NCBI GenBank assembly: GCA_949752735.1
Contig: OX457042.1
Span: 31,372,616 to 31,436,615 of the forward strand
Direction: 5' to 3'
Length of the DNA stretch: 64,000 nucleotides
Source: Lumbricus terrestris
Lineage: Eukaryota > Annelida > Clitellata > Crassiclitellata > Lumbricidae
Part shown: positions 49,042-60,726 of the stretch, one piece after another
Layout of the letters: each line of letters opens with the position of its first letter
Position numbering within the stretch: position 1 is the stretch's first letter
Translations under genes and position numbers: made by a program
Notes under the pieces: model-generated
Database searches by the model: none
The model's input: the letters and a program-made list of their open reading frames with translations, nothing else
What the model was told of the DNA's origin: nothing

Positions 49042-49268
49042 TTTGTTTGTTTGTATGCGCACTTGTTATAGCGCCCCTTCAAGCTCGCTACTCAGAGGCG
49101 CTCCCGACTACAAGGTGGACACTGCATCGGAGTTTCACACCGAAGCGCCCAAGCAATTGCGAGTGAAGGACATGCCCAAGGTCCCTACGCGGCGACTTGA
49201 GGTGGATTCGAACCTCGAACCTTCCTGCTTCAAGGCAACGATGCCACCACTACACCACCGTGCCCCAC
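49042..49268 (-). mobile_element. tRNA-derived SINE, copy 4
   Basis: Minus-strand copy, nearly full length: head GGGGCACGGTGGTGTAGTGG, B-box GGTTCGAATCC, body and (CAAA)n tail. It ends about 100 bases left of GEF exon 3. Confidence 0.92.
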
Positions 49269-49365
49269 GTTTGTACCCCTCTCCCAACCCTGGAAGCACA
49301 ATGCACTGATTGGCACAGCAGCAGTAACTATATATATCGAAAGATCTTAAAATTCACCACCATAC

Positions 49366-49482
49366 CTGGGGTAGTTCGTACAGTAGTCAGCATAGACCTT
49401 GAATCCATCGCTCTCATCAACAAAGCACTTTCCGATTTGGACCGGATCGAGATTGCTCTTCTTAAGTCTATCCACAAACTTC
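49366..49482 (-). CDS. PLEKHG: PLEKHG-type RhoGEF, exon 3 (DH domain)
   Basis: A 117-bp exon, phase 2 to phase 2, with acceptor GTTTTTAG and donor CCCAG|GTATGG. It encodes KFVDRLKKSNLDPVQIGKCF followed by VDESDGFKVYADYCTNYPR. The 'ECFVxxSxxFxxYxxYCxNYP' pattern is the diagnostic middle of the PLEKHG DH domain. The next intron, 22.1 kb, is by far the longest of the gene. Confidence 0.9.
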
Positions 49483-49637
49483 CTAAAAACGTAGAGAAAC
49501 ACGAGCCATTACATTTTTCTCTCGACAATTTACATTTTTCTCTCGACAATTTCAACAAATTTCATCACTGTGGTCAATCTATTTTGATATAGCCCCAGCG
49601 AATTAGTTGGTATTCCTGACATGGCTTTTGTGAGCAT

Positions 49638-49815
49638 CAGGGTTTAAAGTGGGTGGGAACAGCATTCCCACTGTTCTCGAAATTCTTGGCTTGTGTTCCC
49701 ACTGCACATCATGAAGGAACTCTAAAACACATGCATTTCAATAAAATTCTTCATCAGCATTCCCACTGCTCATATTTAGCGTTCCCACTGCTCACCCAGA
49801 CCACTTTAACCACTG
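49638..49815. mobile_element. hAT MITE, 'TTAAAGTGGGTGGGAAC' family, copy 2
   Basis: CAGGGTTTAAAGTGGGTGGG at the start and CCACTTTAACCACTG at the end; near-identical 8-bp flanks GTGAGCAT and GTGGGCAT. Same layout as 36003-36179. Confidence 0.82.
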
Positions 49816-50234
49816 GTGGGCATTGAGAAATTCTCAGATTTATATTACATTTACATTACTTTTTCCCTTACCTACACGCTACAGAAGTTAATTTAAGTCT
49901 CACCTAGTTCCCTTAAATATACCGGTACCTATGCAACTTAATGTTAAGACTCTTCTTTCACTTTTGGGTCTGAGTTAAACTGACATCTGACAGATAACTA
50001 ACAAGCTAAAAATTTTAAACAAATGCGCATTCAAATTTTATAAAAATCTCATAAAAATAACAGTTTGACAAATGCAACAATTTACCCGTACGCAGTCATT
50101 TTGACCAGAACCAAAATTTACAAACACAAAACTGTTTGAATTCGTATTTTTACATGTAGTTTGTGGTTATATGCTGTATAATGCTAGTCACAAAATGATG
50201 GTTAGCGTGACTTTCCTCTTTTCTAAATGCCCGA

Positions 50235-50432
50235 CAGGGTTTTTCTTAAGGAATTTTTACAGCTGCACAGCCCCCTTCTTTCCCTTCCCATTCTCCATGG
50301 TAAGTTACTCCCAATCGGATGAAAATGACCTTTTTACTAGTTTTAACTGCACATGCAGAAGTGCTTCTACAACTGCACAAATCCATTTGGAACTGCACAT
50401 TTTGTGTACAACTGCATGCTATGAAAGTCCTG
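50235..50432. mobile_element. Possible MITE with 'CTGCACA' words
   Basis: CAGGGTTTTTCTTAAGG start and ATGAAAGTCCTG end; interior with repeated ACTGCACA/GCTGCACA words as in 59904-60294 (there GTGCAGTTG). Target duplication is unconvincing. Confidence 0.4.
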
Positions 50433-50807
50433 GTGCCTTGAGACTCATTCTGCCAGAAAACAAGCAGTGCGGAGTTTTTAACACGTGAATCAAATGGGGA
50501 AAGGACTTGAATTACCACACTCGCGCACCCAAGTACCTCCAAGCTCTACCAAGATGGGGTTTACATGTACTGACTGTCTCTGGAGACGTGCGTAGCACAT
50601 AACATAAACCTGACCTTAAATCCAAGCAGGTTCAGACAGTACCATGGTTACTATTTCACCCACGAGTCAAGTGCAGACAGAAAACTAGCAACCCCTCCCC
50701 TGTCAAGATTACTCAACCCATGAACATCATCCCATTTAGAAATTCTTTTCAACAGACTGAGTGAGTAATGGAATGAATTTATCTGTCTGAACGGAATTTG
50801 GTCTGAC

Positions 50808-50908
50808 CTGTTGAACTTGTAGATGGCCTTAATGTTGCCAAATAGAGCGTGCAGGTCTTCCCTAGGAATCTGCATATCCTTTGACTTTGCAATCGGAAGC
50901 AAGTATCC
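50808..50908 (-). CDS. PLEKHG: PLEKHG-type RhoGEF, exon 2 (DH domain)
   Basis: A 101-bp exon with acceptor TAACAG before 50908 and donor AACAG|GTCAGA after 50808; phase 0 in, phase 2 out. It encodes GYLLPIAKSKDMQIPREDLH followed by ALFGNIKAIYKFN, the conserved 'LFGNIxxIYxFN' segment of RhoGEF domains. It joins in frame to exon 1, continuing its last DH residues DLKDIIR, and ends with an AG that the first base of exon 3 completes to Arg. Confidence 0.88.
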
Positions 50909-51044
50909 CTGTTACAATTTAACAAACACCACCAATCAGCATTTCATTTACAAGTAAAATTAATGGACAAACAAATAATATAGTCACAAAAATTAAACTT
51001 TGTAATGTGATCAAATTAAACCAATCTGACAAAATGACGTCAAT

Positions 51045-51235
51045 TGCGGATCATTCATTCATTTATTTATTCATGCATTCATTCATTTATTCATGCATTC
51101 ATTCGTTCATTCATTCGTTCAGTTAGTCACTCTCAGCCACTCACCGACTCAATAAAAAACTCACCCTTTCACTCACTCAGAGTCATTCACTTGCTCATTC
51201 CATTCATTCACTCCCTCGCTCATTCAAAGCATTAA
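51045..51235. repeat. (ATTC)n-type microsatellite, degenerating
   Basis: CATTCATT and CACTCACT words in tandem. Confidence 0.9.
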
Positions 51236-51339
51236 AAGAGGGTCAAATCAAGATATTCACTTCAAGATTTCCCTGCCAAACCTAACTGAAACAATAGTCT
51301 TCAGTTGATGATGAAATGCAGCTGTACTGAGTATCACTA

Positions 51340-51563
51340 TGTATGTATGTGTACTTGTTATAGCACCCCTTCAAAAGCTATCTACTCAGAGGTGCTGCAG
51401 ACTGCAGTGCGGACACTGCATCAGGGTTTCACACCGAAGTGCTGAGCAATTGCGAGTAAAGGACTTGCCCAAGGCCAGACGCAGCAACTTGAGGTGGATT
51501 CAAACCTGCAACCCTTCAGCTGCAAGGCAACGAACATATCCACTACACCACCGCGCCCCACAA
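51340..51563 (-). mobile_element. tRNA-derived SINE, copy 5
   Basis: Minus-strand copy; head GGGGCGCGGTGGTGTAGTGG, B-box GGTTTGAATCC, body, GTAT microsatellite tail. Confidence 0.9.
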
Positions 51564-52296
51564 GACGAACACTCAGATCACTTGAGATAGAATCGACTCC
51601 ATTACAGGACAATGACCTGGTCCACTGGAAAAGCAGGACATTACATTGTCAGTTCTCAACTGCAATATATAAGGATTCACCTTTTCCAGTTTTCCTTGTG
51701 TATGTGTGTGTGCACGCGTGTGCACACTGTGTACATGTGTGCACAAATCACATGAGAGTATGTGTTGTGGGTGTGTACGCATGTACATAAGCACATTATA
51801 AGTGAGCATGTGTCAAAAGCACTTTATATACATCGCTGTTAAATAGCTCTTGACAGAACTGCAGTACATCTCATAAGTGGTCCAACACATTGAAATTATA
51901 AATTTTTAACAACTTGTATAATCATAAATTTGTACGCTCTATGTACAGTGATTCCTCAACAGAAACTAATCACAGGCAACTAAGTAGAATGAAAGTCCAC
52001 CAGGAGCATAGAGTTCAACAGCAAGCAAGCAGCACTCAGCCACGAAATCGTTTGCAGTGCACTGGTTTGACAGTGTCTCCTTGGCTCTGCTTTGGCCTAT
52101 CATGTGAGCTCTGCTGTTCAGTACCTGGTGCCCTAGCTTGCAGAGTCCTTCGCTCTGCTTCTAGTGTTCGTGTTGGAACCCCAACCTGTAAGCATGATGC
52201 CATAGAACTCAGCTGTTAGTCCATCTGTCTGGAACAGTCTCCCGTTGGAGATAATCCTGTTACTTAGGGTTGACTTGTCAGTGTTTCACGTACGTA

Positions 52297-52510
52297 ATAT
52301 GTATGTATGTATGCATGCATGCATGTATGTATGAACATATGCATGTATGTATGTGCAATTGCTATAGCACCCCTTCAAGATATCCACTCAGAAAAGCTCC
52401 CAACTACAGCGCGGACACTGAATTGGATACATGATGCTTAAAAACCAAAGCGCTGAGCAATTGCAAGTGAAAATTTGCTCAAGGTCACCATGCGGCAACC
52501 ATATGGCTTC
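52297..52510 (-). mobile_element. tRNA-derived SINE, copy 6 (diverged, head truncated)
   Basis: The tail and body are recognisable ('GTGCAATTGCTATAGCACCC', 'CGGACACTG', 'AAAGCGCTGAGCAATTGCAA') but the tRNA head is lost. Confidence 0.75.
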
Positions 52511-52779
52511 AACCAAAGACGATCAGGAATTACTTCGTGAGAGTTCTCTTCAAACAGATTTTCTGATTCCTCAATGCTAACAATGTTAATGCAATCCATG
52601 GTTGCAGCGTGCCAACCGCTCTCGCATTTTTTACTTCATTTTTGCATGCAGAGAATTCCATCCAGCAGGACATGGAAGACGCTGGAGACAGAATAACATG
52701 GAGACAAAGGATCTGAGTGGCTGACCCCTCCACAGCGAGGGATTAATCCTAGCCAGAAAGGAAAAAATTCCATGCATAA

Positions 52780-53010
52780 AGTACTCATTTCTCAATCAAC
52801 CTCATTAACCCAGCATCAGGCTTTTGGTATGTTGATCGCCCAATGTGGAATGACCGTCCCTCCCCCCACAATTCATAGCAGGATTCTGGTCAAAATTCAC
52901 CTGCATCTTTTACCGCTTGAAGTCCTTACTCTTTTCATGGACCCGTCACGCTGAGAGTGGTTCTGAATACTGCTGTGAGAAGCGCTTTACACATAGAATT
53001 AGATTGCTAT
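52780..53010 (+). mobile_element. Possible LINE 3' fragment
   Basis: The plus strand reads 'HSRILVKIHLHLLPLEVLTL' followed by GAGAAGCGCTTTACACATAG, a layout like other LINE ends here. Weak. Confidence 0.35.
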
Positions 53011-53979
53011 AATTGCATGTGTTCATTGTCTACCATAGCTAACCTCTATGGAGACATGCCACCATCAAGGCTAGTAAAGAGGATTCTCCTTAAAGACAAC
53101 TGGGACATCTATGGTTACATCTGCATTCTGCAGTGAAGACAACCTGGTAAATTTATCCAGTTCAGTCAACATCAAATATTAAGGCCTATCAATAGATCCC
53201 ATCTGCTCACTGAACCACGATTAAACCCAGGCCCAGTAACCTGACAACAACAACAAACAGCATGTCAACAGTATTCACATGCAACAAACACGACAACAAC
53301 ATTCTCACAACATGTACAGAATAAAGACGCACCTGACTCTGAAGGTGGGGCAAGGGGATTGGTTTAGAGCAATGGTAACACTATGACGTGAAGAGCAGAA
53401 GATAATCAGGGGGCCACAAGATCACTCCCCGCTAACTTTCCAAATTTCAACTCAGCCTTTCATTCGCCTGTCTGCCTGTCTGTCTCTCTTTCCACAATAT
53501 CTCTAACTTGAGAAAAGCATACATGAAATTAGCTGCGCCCTGTAACTTAGCTTCAATTCTACAACACTTTTAAATTATATACCAAGTACAGGATTTTTAA
53601 CAGATCTTTGCATTGAAATTTGAACAGAACAGTCACAGATTTCTGACACAGACAACAAACAGAATAGAACAATCAGACCATGCATGACATAGCTTGGCTA
53701 GGATACATCACTAAAGGGGCTTCATATGGCTCTCACTCGGTGCTCTTTCTGCCAGTGGGGGTGGGGGGTGTTATATCCCTCACATTAAGATGATTCTCTT
53801 TAGCTAGAGTCGACTCAGTCGAGTAGGGAGTGCTCATGGGCAGAAAACCTTGAAGAGATGTTATGTATTACTGGTAAGTCTCATAAATGAATAAATGATT
53901 CAGAATGAATGAATGAATGACTAAAGGCTTATAAAATGATCAACAATTAGAACGGAACAAAAAAATTTAACCTAAATAC

Positions 53980-54599
53980 CCGAATGATGTCTTTGAGATC
54001 TTTCACGTAAAGCTTTTCCGTATCCACCGTTTCCTGTACGACCTTATCCAGGTACGACGTCGCAACGACAACAGGCGCAGCAGCAGTCGGAGAAGTAGAA
54101 GAAGAAGAAGCGACAAGAGGTAAAGATGGAAGACTTTGATTCGCCACGCCCGACGCTATCTTTTCCGCCCGAATCCTGGCTCGGTCTTCCTTCGTCCGCC
54201 GTCCGTAGTATCCGCTCCGTCTCTGGATCGCGGACACGGAAGGCGTCCCGGAACTGACGGAAGCATCTAAGGGCGCTGAATCCGAGAGTGAGGAGGACAA
54301 ATTGGCCTCTTCCGCCGCCTGGATTTTCTGCGACCTTGGCGTGCTGTCCTTGAATTCCTCCGTGACGGGTGTGTCCGGATATTCCAGTGAGGTCTCGGAC
54401 TCGCTGCTGACTCCGTAAGCGTTGTTCTGTTTCTTCGACCAGGACAATGAGGACGAGGATGAGGACGATGAGGATGGAGAGCCGATGCTCACTGGACGTG
54501 TCCTTTCCTCCACCTCCCCGGATGATGTTCCGTTCAGCTCGGCGCCAATTCCGGATCTGTAGAGGGATCGGTCCGTCATTGTGTTTACCAGATTATCGC
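53980..54599 (-). CDS. PLEKHG: PLEKHG-type RhoGEF, exon 1 of model (N-terminus and start of DH domain)
   Basis: This is the first coding exon of a Rho-family guanine-nucleotide exchange factor. Translation from the ATG at 54579 gives exactly 200 codons to a CGG|GTATTT donor at 53980/53979 (phase 0). Residues 1 to about 170 are Ser/Thr-rich and look disordered, with a run of nine serines near residue 40. Residues about 175-200 begin SYLDKVVQETVDTEKLYVKD, the first helix of the DH domain as found in PLEKHG1/2/3. An acceptor (CCAAACAG) lies at 54600, 20 bases before the ATG, so a spliced 5' UTR exon must lie further right; the frame is open back to that acceptor, so a more upstream start is possible. 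By family knowledge the product loads GTP on Rho/Cdc42-type GTPases at actin structures or membrane; the target GTPase is not readable here. Confidence 0.88.
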
Positions 54600-57500
54600 C
54601 TGTTTGGAAAAAAAGGAGAAAACAAATTGTAATTCAGTGACTGAGTGGTTTGGTCTTGATTTGTGTGTGTATGTGAGTGTATGTGAGAGAGAGAGAGAGA
54701 CAGGCAGACAGATAGACAGACAGTGAGAGCCAAGTGGTTAGCATGCTGACTATGAACCGAGAGGTTAAACCCCCCCCCCATTGGCTTAGGAATTTTAAAA
54801 AAAAGGTTATTTATCCACTTAACTATTAAGGACAAACAAAACAATTGTTTGCAGTAACAATTGCTTTTCTTACTTTATTCCCTTTGTTACTTTATTCCCT
54901 TTTTATTTGCTGTAATACTGTCCAGTTGGTGTCAGGAAGGGCATCCGGCCAGGCCATAAACCCCAAACCTCCCCTCCATCATAAATTCCTGGCTACGCTA
55001 CTGCTGGTCATAAGCCTTTATATGCAGACACTACAAAAATTAAGTAGATAATCTTACAAAGCCAAGGCTGCCTCGGGGCTACTTTAAAGAACGTAACTTC
55101 TTCTATGCCCAATATCCTCTGTAAGTGAAGCAAAGACAGAGTCACTTTATAGCTCTTTCTACAGCAAAAATGGTCATACAAGGCATCCAAAACTACTCTT
55201 AGTGTAGCAAGTTTGCAAAAGTGTACATTGATCCTCAGCTTAAGCAGAATGTTGACCAAGTCACAACATTACATGCAGCCCATACACTTCAAAGGTAATT
55301 GCAGAGCAATGCTTATAACCCTGGATAGGAAGACTGCAATCTAAATAATTATCAAAATAGTTGATGGTGAATGCCAGATTAAAAACTAATGTTTGGTAAT
55401 TTCTAATCAAAACATACGATATTTCTTTCTACAATGCACACGTGGCACAATAAGTTGCTATACGCTGTACTTTGGCGTATGTCGAATCAGTCCGTGACAA
55501 AAAAGGCACATATTAAAGAAAGCTATAGCCTACTGACATGCATATTGCAGTACTCGTGAATAAGAAATACTATCAGAAAACTGTAGCCTACACATAAAGC
55601 TCTAGTTGGAGCTACCAGCCTACCAGAGCAGGCGAATCATTGTCAGACAGCGACACAGTCAAGCAACAATGAATTTATTCACTCCAGACAGTGACATAGT
55701 CAAGCAACAAAGAATTTATTCACTCATGTGCATCAATCATCCATTGAGTATCTGATTCATCCGTCAATGCATTTTGTTCAATCTGTAGCAGTGCAACTGC
55801 AATACCGGTTTCAATGTATGCACCTGTAATTCTGTTTTATAATGTATGTATGGCATTCACACATTACTGCAGTGGGTAATGTATGGTCGCCATTTGGTAT
55901 GAATTAAGGCATTGCAATCGAAATTATGCATAGATGATAAAACCGATAAAAGCAAAAGAGAAAATGAATAAACGTCAGGTGTTTTCCAGGAAAAAAATTG
56001 AAAAAATGAGAGAGAAAAAGGCAAACAACAATAATTCACTTTGATTGGCATCTTGTACTTATTTTAAAATCAAAAACCTCATTACAAAAAGGCAAAAAAT
56101 TAATGGAAAATGTCAGTCAAGACTCAAACATTCAGTATGTTATGCAAACTGATTTTCTGGAAGTTGACCCAATTACAGTCTTGTTTTGGAGCGTCATCGG
56201 TTGATGCTTCTAGGATACAACACTGGTGCTTTAGAAGTTAAACAATAATTTACAGCAGCCTGGCAAATACTTCAAACATCTGTTGGCGTAAAACATTTAT
56301 GCGTCCAACAATAAGAGCCTTACCGTAAAAAAAACATGCATATTTATATGTCTGACAGCATAAAAGCAGCACTCTTCAGCATGTTGGTAGTATGATGATG
56401 TAACCTCCGGTCTCTTTAGAACTTAACATGATGGACAGTGCATAACCTGAATACTACAAGTACTGGTCTCCACATGCATAACCTGAATACTACAGGTACT
56501 GTAAACCAACAGACTATTAAAGTACTCACCCCATAGGTCAGTATACAGAGAAATAGAGAAAAGTCAGTTGGGAGTCCAAAAACATCAGCATTTACATGCA
56601 AGCACTACGGTATTTATGTATGTACATATGCATATGTACATGTATGTATGTATATTGTATACATGTACATGTCTGTCTCTAGACAGTTAATGCTGAACCC
56701 TTAAAGAACTGCTGTGTTTGAGCAACCTGTTCATATGTGGCAATTGCTTTTAAAACATCAAAAACGCACTGAAGGGCCTTAAAATTACAGCACTCCTTGA
56801 GTTTTAATCTACGCTTTATCTGAACTGAGATTTGTTATTTGATTTCAAACTGATAGCTATCTCTGGACATCGTAAACGTCACATTCTACAAATCTCTCCA
56901 AGGCATTCCTCAACAGGTTCTATAAAACTGATACAATCAGCATTTCTTCAGCCCAAATATCAAGCCAAGATAAAGGGTCATCCGCCTTAAAAGGCCTGCC
57001 TGACTTACCATTGTGAGCTGCAACAACCAACACTTCATGCATTTCATCAGATAACGACTTAAAGGCATTCAAAACAATGCTTATCCATCTGTTGTTTCCA
57101 CTGTAGATTGTCAGGTCAATAAGCCTTCAGTTAGTTAAACATTTTCCCATCTATAGACTACGATGACAGCAGATGAAGTTCACCAGTACGAACTGCTTAT
57201 AAAATGCTATGTTATGTCTACAGATGTAGTAAATCTTCCGAAATTTCTAAGTGACATGCCACCATGAATCTCACTACATGATTACTGTCCAGAGCTCTAA
57301 ACCTAATGCCATGAAGCCAAACTGAAATCGTTGTCATCAATAATATAATGGAAACAGAGGCTTCCCACAAAAAGTTATAATTGAATTAGACGCTTCCTAT
57401 AACTCAATGACATTCAAAGCTGTTCACAGGAATCTCAACCCCATTCATGATACATGCAAAGTTATTAAGTTAATTGATGAACGAAGACAAAGGAAAGTGA

Positions 57501-58150
57501 GATTCTTCAACTATGAATATGTCCTAGGCTCTGAGCTGATATGGGGAAATTCCAGCACACTGTAAATTCAGTTCCTATGCCCTACTTTTCAGGTCCACTC
57601 AATCTTCAGACAGAGTCACCGAGGTTCAGACAGACTTGAACAAATCAAAATATTAGTGTCTCAAGATATTGTTGCCTTGATCGAGTCCAGACATCTGCTA
57701 AGACCTTTACAGTCACCATCAGGACATCAGTCAAACACATTTTTAGTCGGATGACTATGCAATGCATTCATTATGCACTTACATCCGCAATTCGGTTTTG
57801 CACTCAAGCAATGAAATTATACACCACTGCTTACTTTAACCCATACTTTTGCTTTAAATATACCAGACACAAAGTCCAAGCATATGACTTCATCAGTGCT
57901 CTTATGATGATACGTTGACATTCAGCTTGTAAAAAAGCAAGGCCTACCATAAGGCATACATATTATGTCAAGAATGGAAAAACCAAATTTAAAAGAAGAA
58001 AAAACAATAAAAAATTTCAAACAACAACAAAAAAACTTAAAAACCGAACACGAAAGTAATTGGACTTTTTCACATCCTATACTGCATTTCAAAATTGAAA
58101 ACCTTGTTTATGAATTATTTTAATCACCAAATAACACAACTTTGTTAAAA
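54600..58150. other. Upstream flank or 5' intron of the GEF gene
   Basis: A GA-repeat (54680-54730), a MITE remnant (54764-55003) and otherwise AT-rich sequence. A 5' UTR exon should lie somewhere to the right of 54600, but none could be identified. Confidence 0.4.
54764..55003. mobile_element. MITE remnant related to 34250-34412
   Basis: Shares 'GTTAAA.CCCCCCCCATTGGC', 'AAAAAAGGTTATTT' and the right end CCTGGCTACGCTACTG with the 34250 MITE. It has extra internal sequence including TCAGGAAGGGCATCCGGCCA, and its left end is not clear. Confidence 0.6.
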
Positions 58151-58156
58151 CACTAT

Positions 58157-59244
58157 ATAGGCAAACATTAATCCACAACAATTGTTTTATTATCCCATAA
58201 CTTGGATTTTTTTTAAATTGAAAAATTAAAAATATTTAAATATATTTAAATTTAAAAAAATTTAAACATAAAACCTCCCACACTAACACAAACGTGTATC
58301 AACAATTAAAAAATTAACTTTGTAAAGTATAGCCTAAAAAGAGCACTTAATAAAAAAATTGTACTGAAAATTTTACTTATAATAAGAACTCAGGTTATAA
58401 ATACATTTTATCAAATATAATTTCTTGTACTATACTATTCAGGTTAAATGGCTAAATAGTGACATAAATTAGCTGAATCTTTTAAAGTATGGAGACAATG
58501 CCAGGGAAATTCAGACTATAATAAATTAAAGAAAATCATCAAGTGCAGTAAACAAATAAAAAAGATCAATAAAAAAAGTTAAAAGGAAAAATGTGACAGG
58601 AAAAAAATATGGTACTACAATTAGTTATAAAATATGGGATTTTTCTAAAATAATTTTTTTTAACCAAGCCATTAAGAGCAGACAGATCAAAAGCAATAGA
58701 TCTCATCTCAAATAAATAGGCAAACATTAATCCACAACAATTATTTTATTATCCCATAACTTGGATTTAATAAAAAAAAATGAGAAATTAAAAATATTTA
58801 AATATATTTAAATTTAAATTTTTTAAACATAAAACCTCTCACACTGACACAAACTTGTTTCAACAATTGAAAAATTAACTTTGTAAAGTATAGCCTATAA
58901 AGAGCACTTAATAAAAAAATTGTACTGAAAATTTTACTTAAAATAAGAACTCGGTTATAAATACATTTTATCAAATATAATTTCTTGTACTATACTATTC
59001 AGGTTAAATAGTGACATAAATTAGCTGAATCTTTTAAAGTATGGAGACAATGTCAGGGAAATTCAGGCTATAATAAATTAAAGAAAATCATCAAGTGCAG
59101 TAAACAAATTTATAAATAAGATCAATTAAAAAATTTAAAAGGAAAATGCAACAGGAAAAAATTACGGGGATTGTTCTAAAATAATTTTTTTTTAACCAAG
59201 CCATTAAGAGCAGACAGATCAAAAGCAATAGATCTCATCTCATT
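58157..59244. repeat. 559-bp tandem duplication
   Basis: The block starting ATAGGCAAACATTAATCC at 58157 recurs at 58716. Both copies proceed through TTATCCCATAACTTGGATTT, CTTTGTAAAGTATAGCCTA and GAGCAGACAGATCAAAAGCA to AGATCTCATCTCA, with about 5-10% difference by eye and small indels. Confidence 0.92.
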
Positions 59245-59274
59245 GCCTTTAAATCAGCATGCGATAAAAAAAGT

Positions 59275-59480
59275 GGTGTCACACTGGAATGACACTCCTC
59301 CAGCTCCCCCCTTCCACCTTCAATGCCTTACTCCTTATTAACTGGTGGGCCAAGTGATTCTTTTCATTGTCTCAGGACCATGATTTTCTCTATAATGTCT
59401 CCTGCACTGGAAGCACCTCTCATTGGCGAGCACTGTGACAGGCAAAATATAATGTCATAGATACAGTTGAATACAATAGC
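59275..59480 (+). mobile_element. LINE 3' fragment (same tail as 14250-14520)
   Basis: Tail CACTGGAAGCACCTCTCATT and CACTGTGACAGGCAAAATAT, ending in 'ATAGATACAGTTGAATACAAT'. Upstream frames are broken. Confidence 0.5.
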
Positions 59481-59903
59481 CATTAGCAATTTACAATTTA
59501 ATGCAAGGGCTTCTGCAAGACTTTGTTAACTTTGTTATCGTGACTGCGCTGAGTAGATTTCTCTGTGATATATGATACACAAATGAGCCGCATTGCAATG
59601 CAATATTTAAAGAAATAACATTAAACACCAAAGAAGGTTTCAAGCAGTGTTTGCTAAAATTAAGGTAATGCCAGAAATGAGAAAATGTTGAGTGAGTCTA
59701 CAAGGAACAGAAATAGTGCTTAAAGGAGAGTAACAAACCAGGGATGACATCAATAATCCATGGCATCCTTAAAAAAATTCACGAGAACATCAATTATAAT
59801 CTTAGTTATCCCAACAGAACATAAACAGTCGTAAATCAATGACTATTGCACCAGAAGAGCGGTCTCCTTTAGAGCTAGTCCTGGGGCAGATATGGGTATG
59901 AAG

Positions 59904-60294
59904 CAGGGATTTTTTAAATGCGATTGTGCAGTTGTATATAAAAAATGCGCTGTTGTAAATAAATTTTGCAGTTGAAAAAGCAATTTTATGAAATACAGTA
60001 AAAAAAGGTCGCTATCATGTGATTGGCGGAAATTGGCCATGCAGGATCAGAATGGAAAGGGTTGTGTAGTAAAAAATATGCTAAAAGGCTACACGTTGTG
60101 TGTGCTTGGGGTAAGGTCGAAGAGAAATACTAAGAAAGGTTTACAATCAGATTTTAAAGCAGAGAAGTTGATACCGTATTGTGGAATTTTTTTGCCAATG
60201 ACCAAAAATGATCCTCGGAAATTTTCGGCCAAAGGGCACTAGATTAAGTATTGCTGGTTGTTTGATTAATAAAAATTCCTTTTAAAAAGTCCTA
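59904..60294. mobile_element. hAT MITE (391 bp)
   Basis: CAGGGATTTTTTAAATGCG and the complement of TAGGACTTTTTAAAAGGAA as ends; exact 8-bp duplications GTATGAAG (59896-59903, 60295-60302). It contains an 84-codon plus-strand frame (59988-60242) without recognised similarity. Confidence 0.85.
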
Positions 60295-60315
60295 GTATGA
60301 AGCGCTAGCAGTAGC

Positions 60316-60726
60316 CAGGGATGCCACTCATAGCTTTTTCCACCTAGATCTAGGTATTTTTTGTCTAGTCTAGGTTGCTATGTTTTTTCTGTCAGAATGT
60401 AGTTTTTTTCTCGTGGCGGTTTTCCGACTTTTTCATATAAAAATGGATTTTTTTGTGAAAATGCACAAAAGTCGTGAGAAAAGTCAAAAAATTTGTGAAT
60501 TTGTACCTATAATTGTAAATTATGGAGCAAAAGACTTAAAAAAAGGTCAACATAAATTTTATCAGGAAGGAAAGAGAGCAAATTTTAATCATCGGATGAC
60601 TAAAAAAATATCGTCAGACATTTTAAGCCGGAAAATGGATTTTCCAGAGAAAGTGTCAATATAGCCTTTTCTAGCCCTTTTTCGACCGGATCTCACCTCT
60701 TTTCAAAATCGAGAGTGGCATCCCAG
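60316..60726. mobile_element. hAT MITE (411 bp)
   Basis: CAGGGATGCCACTC and GAGTGGCATCCCAG are inverted ends; exact 8-bp duplications GCAGTAGC (60308-60315, 60727-60734). It contains a 94-codon Lys/Phe-rich plus-strand frame (60380-60664) of unknown meaning. Confidence 0.9.

Larger units (their letters stand above)
27248..49365 (-). other. PLEKHG: GEF intron 3 (22.1 kb), transposon-rich
   Basis: Splits the DH domain between NYPR and SLETLSR. Its content is listed separately: hAT-like element, TAATTA element, fold-back element, a hAT copy, MITEs and minisatellites. The stretches 27250-29250, 36180-38680, 38860-40110 and 47310-48880 contain no exon I can support. Confidence 0.75.
49483..50807 (-). 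other. PLEKHG: GEF intron 2
   Basis: A 1.3-kb intron with one MITE (49638-49815) and a second, weaker candidate (50235-50432). Confidence 0.65.
50909..53979 (-). other. PLEKHG: GEF intron 1
   Basis: A 3.1-kb intron with an ATTC microsatellite (51045-51235), two SINEs (51340-51563, 52297-52510) and a LINE-like fragment (52780-53010). No exon seen. Confidence 0.6.
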
